Position numbers and translations under genes: made by a program. A model generated the notes under the pieces. The model had not been told where the DNA came from and did not search any database. It was given only the letters and a program-made list of their open reading frames with translations. From positions 1,112,496 to 1,176,495 of the forward strand of contig VUYV01000102.1 of assembly GCA_008711295.1 (NCBI GenBank): a stretch of 64,000 bases of DNA. Direction: 5' to 3'. Every line of letters starts with the position of its first letter. Position 1 is the first letter of the stretch. This DNA comes from Anarhynchus alexandrinus. Its lineage: Eukaryota; Chordata; Aves; Charadriiformes; Charadriidae. Positions 60,781 to 64,000 of this stretch are shown piece after piece.

Positions 60781-63700
60781 GCTGCTTATCATGGAGCTGA
60801 ATGATAACAGCGTACTTCAAATAGTCTGTTTAATTCTAGATTCCATAGCTGTTAGAATAAAGGAAAAGAGTAGTGGCAAATAAGATGTGCAGAAGATTTC
60901 ATCTGTATACAACAGTTCCTTGTCATCATCCCAAAGACTAGTATGTAGTCATGACACATTCATTACTTGTTATGTGGCAATGCTGCTGTGATTAAATTAT
61001 GCTGTGAGGGACTCAGCAAATAGTAACCTCCATCAAATTTCTGGTGGTGAAGAAGATTCTTTTGTGTGTAGAAGTTATTCACAAAATGTTGCATTTTTCA
61101 ACCTTATTGCATCCTAGGGAAGGAAATATTGCTGCAGTAGGGGAAGGACACTGCCTTGCTGACCTGAATTCTCAAAGATCAACAAAATTTTCATCCTCTC
61201 CTCTGAGCTGTAAAGGCAGAGTGGGCATCTAGTTATGCATTACAAAGCCATATATTGTCAAGTTGAGGGAGTTAATTGAAAAAGGTACCCCAACAAAACA
61301 AAATCTTAATTGAAGTAAGATGAAAAAAAAAAGAAAAAAAAAAGCCAAATGAATAAAAATGCTCAGAGACACATTAAACTCTTGAGGTAACACGTTTTAA
61401 AGGACCTGTTTTCTGGAGCTTATCAACGCAGAACCTGTGCCAGCTTGAACAGAACAGAATGTTACTCACAAAGGTGAATCCCAACTCTAACTCTGCTTCC
61501 TTTTCAGCAGCTGAATTCTCTGGGCCTAATTCCTCTTTTAGCTAAATCCATATAAGTGGAAAGTGACTGCAGAAATTATTCCTTTGTCTCCACTGGAGAA
61601 GAAAACACTGTGTTTGAAGGTCACCTCAGAGCCACATATTACAGTTTTTGGAAATAGACTTATGCAGGCCTTTTCCAGCATTTTGAAAGTCTTTCACAGT
61701 GCGGTATAACAATAACCAGTAGCAATGAAAGTTGCTATAAAAAGAGTGAAAAATGGACTAAATTAGTTTAAAAAGGAAAGAACACCAAGATAATCTCATT
61801 ACATGAAATGGTGAGCTATAAACAAGTGGGGGATACAATCAGAAATCAGTGGACCAAAACGGATATTTCAGCAACAGGCTATCCAATGAATAAAATAAAT
61901 AAAGGGATGATGTGCTGTTTTCCTCCCTTCTTTCTCCAGTGCGGTCTCTGGAAATAGTGAGGCATCTGCTCACATTTGCATTGATACTAAGCAATCTCTA
62001 GCTATTCACAATTTTCATATGTTGATTTTATTACCAGGAGACTTCAAAATTGGCTCACCATCTAGACGCAACAGAGCTAATGTTCAAAAGATAACTTCTT
62101 AGCAGAGAGGTAACTCAACAGGTTGCAATCAGTCCTTCACCCGAGTTCCTGATCTGGTAAATGAAATTAATTCACTGCAACATCTAAACCAACATATATA
62201 GGGGAGAATGCCCTATTAATGAACTTTGGATGTCTTAGAAAAATGGGATCTTGCTCTGATTTCCCTACTCTTTTGAGTACTCCCTACAGCCCCTTCTACC
62301 TACGTACTGTCCCTATCCATGTTTCTCTGTCTGCCTATTTTCATCCTGCCTTAGGAGAAATTGCACTGTGCGATATCAGAAGATCCATCCAGATGAGGAA
62401 AAAACTCAAAAAGAAAGCTAAAGAATTTTTAATCAAATTAATAAATGATCTTTGTTTACAAGGAGAGCAAGCCAGAATTCAGAACAGCCATTGTTACAAC
62501 ATGTTTGCCAATCCATAACATACGTCTTTAAGTGATAATTTGTTCTACAGCTATTGACAAAAAACACCACATTTTCTCACATTTTCTTTATGTTTCCTAT
62601 TCTTTCCCTTCCTTCTACACCTGTTTTGTCAAATGTAGAGAATAACTAAGATTTGCATTGATCAACTGAAAAGTTGCAGAAATAATTTTTTCTTCCTGTC
62701 CAAAAAATTTCACTTAACGAAATATCTGTCTGGTTCTTTTTTCTTTCAAAAAACTTTGTCGAGTTTTTTTGTTTGTGAGCATTTTGATTGTATTTTTGTA
62801 AAAATTTTCACATTTTACATTGAAAATACTTTGGTTTAAATTTTATACTATTTGTCTTCTAATGAGTGCATTTCCAGTCTTTGGCATTGCTTTCTGGAAT
62901 GGTTTTCAGCACCATAAAACATTCAAAGAAAAATCTTACTTACTGACCAGATCAATCACTATGAGTGTCAAATATATCCCTTGAAAATGAACCCAGTATG
63001 ATTATCAGTTACAACTGGGAACCATAGAGTAAATTGAAGGGGTGAATTATGGGTTCATCCAGCTGCGGATTCAGTCTGCTCCTCTACCTCAGATGATGAC
63101 TTTGCAGAAAGACATTTAGAAATAGAGGATGTAGAGGCTGCATTGCCTACTGTAGTAGGATTCAGAAATCTGCATTGGTCAACCAGGCCATAGAATACAA
63201 TTTACTAAGGGTATTGCACTTCACTGCTGAAATGCCAAGCTCTTAGGTGTAGGTGGAGCTTCTGTACATCCCACTTCCAAAGGAGGCATAAAACATGCCA
63301 GGAGCACTTTGCTGCTTCCAGACTGAGGTCATCATTGAACAGAGGTTTTAGAAATAGTATTTTTTCAATTCAGTGATTACGTCTCTTCTAAGTCCCACTT
63401 TATGTACCTTTGTCTTTTTTGAAGCTCTGGATTTTAAAAACATTATCCCAAATCAATGACAGACTCATAAACTTCAGTGGAATTAGGCTAAGACCTTTAT
63501 TCTCTCATTTCTTCACCTGCAGAATAGGAACCTGTATTTTCCTGTGTTGGAAGATTGTTTCAGAGATGGCATAGGTACATTAGAGAACAGTCAAGGAACA
63601 TATTTTTGGAGAGCAGAGTTATTAATATAAAGCAATATTCTTTCAAAGGAATGTGGTCTTGTCCATCTATTTAGATAAACAATGTCCAGGCAAATTTAAA

Positions 63701-64000
63701 AGAATTTCATATAGAACAACTGGTCATTGTTCCTTTTGACATTGTTGTCATCAGGTGGACATTTTTCTCTATTGTTTATTAAAAGTCTTTTCCCCCATTA
63801 GGTGCTGGGAATTTTCCAAAACAATCAAGAAGACTTTTCAGGAGAAAATGTGAGGAGACCTGTGCTCAAAATACAGCAAAATAGGAAAGACATACAAGCC
63901 AGAATCAGAAAAAAAAAGGTTTTTTTCTACTTTTTTATCTAATTCTTTTGTTTCTAGTAATCATGCGTTACGGGGGGGGGGGGGGGGAGGGAAATAAAAA
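60781..64000. other. Intergenic stretch to the window end, no gene recognised
   Basis: No gene is seen. A double A10 run split by a G lies at 61323-61343, and a 16-base G run at 63972-63987. The 99-codon frame at 62219-62518 has no recognisable motif. Confidence 0.6.
63972..63987. repeat. Poly(G) run, 16 bases
   Basis: Sixteen uninterrupted guanines lie between CGTTAC and AGGGAAATAAAAA. Confidence 0.95.

Overview
This is bird genomic DNA, most likely from a neoavian species. Two things support this: at least fourteen CR1 non-LTR retrotransposon copies, the youngest with the avian 3' tail built from an 8-base TTCTATGA-like unit, and long LTRs of a type I know from neoavian genomes. The species cannot be named from the sequence. 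The DNA is AT-rich. I find no host protein-coding gene, tRNA, rRNA, CRISPR array or CpG island. It reads as an intergenic gene desert or the inside of a very long intron, and no exon is convincing. I found nothing that I would call a new biological system.

Layout. Positions 1-2060 hold an ancient sense-strand CR1, interrupted at 1268-1381 by a young antisense CR1 tail that is flanked by an exact 115-bp repeat and an ambiguous base. An old LTR fragment with 47-48 bp internal repeats lies at 6400-7010. CR1 pieces follow at 11.6-12.3 kb (-), 15.2-15.5 kb (+), 19.04-19.22 kb (-) and 19.29-21.08 kb (+). The last is the best preserved reverse transcriptase relic, and it is broken. The next 9 kb carry no recognisable transposon. 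An internally deleted CR1 lies at 30.3-30.8 kb, and an ancient (+) and a younger (-) CR1 stand tail to tail at 34.1-36.7 kb. A further 10.8 kb is free of recognisable transposons, up to a young CR1 at 47.5 kb that runs into a 103-base assembly gap.

The richest region is 53.8-60.8 kb. A minus-strand, ERVL-like LTR of about 1.09 kb with a perfect 5-bp target duplication (53798-56348) has received two antisense CR1 copies and a second, plus-strand solo LTR. Just beyond it lies an ancient, long CR1 (56.85-58.76 kb) with traces of both the endonuclease and reverse transcriptase regions, then one more old CR1 tail at 60.2-60.8 kb.

All coding remnants are CR1 reverse transcriptase fragments, and every one I examined is truncated, frameshifted or carries stops, so none should be active. 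Family calls rest on pattern recognition without a database search. Boundaries of ancient copies are good to tens of bases at best.
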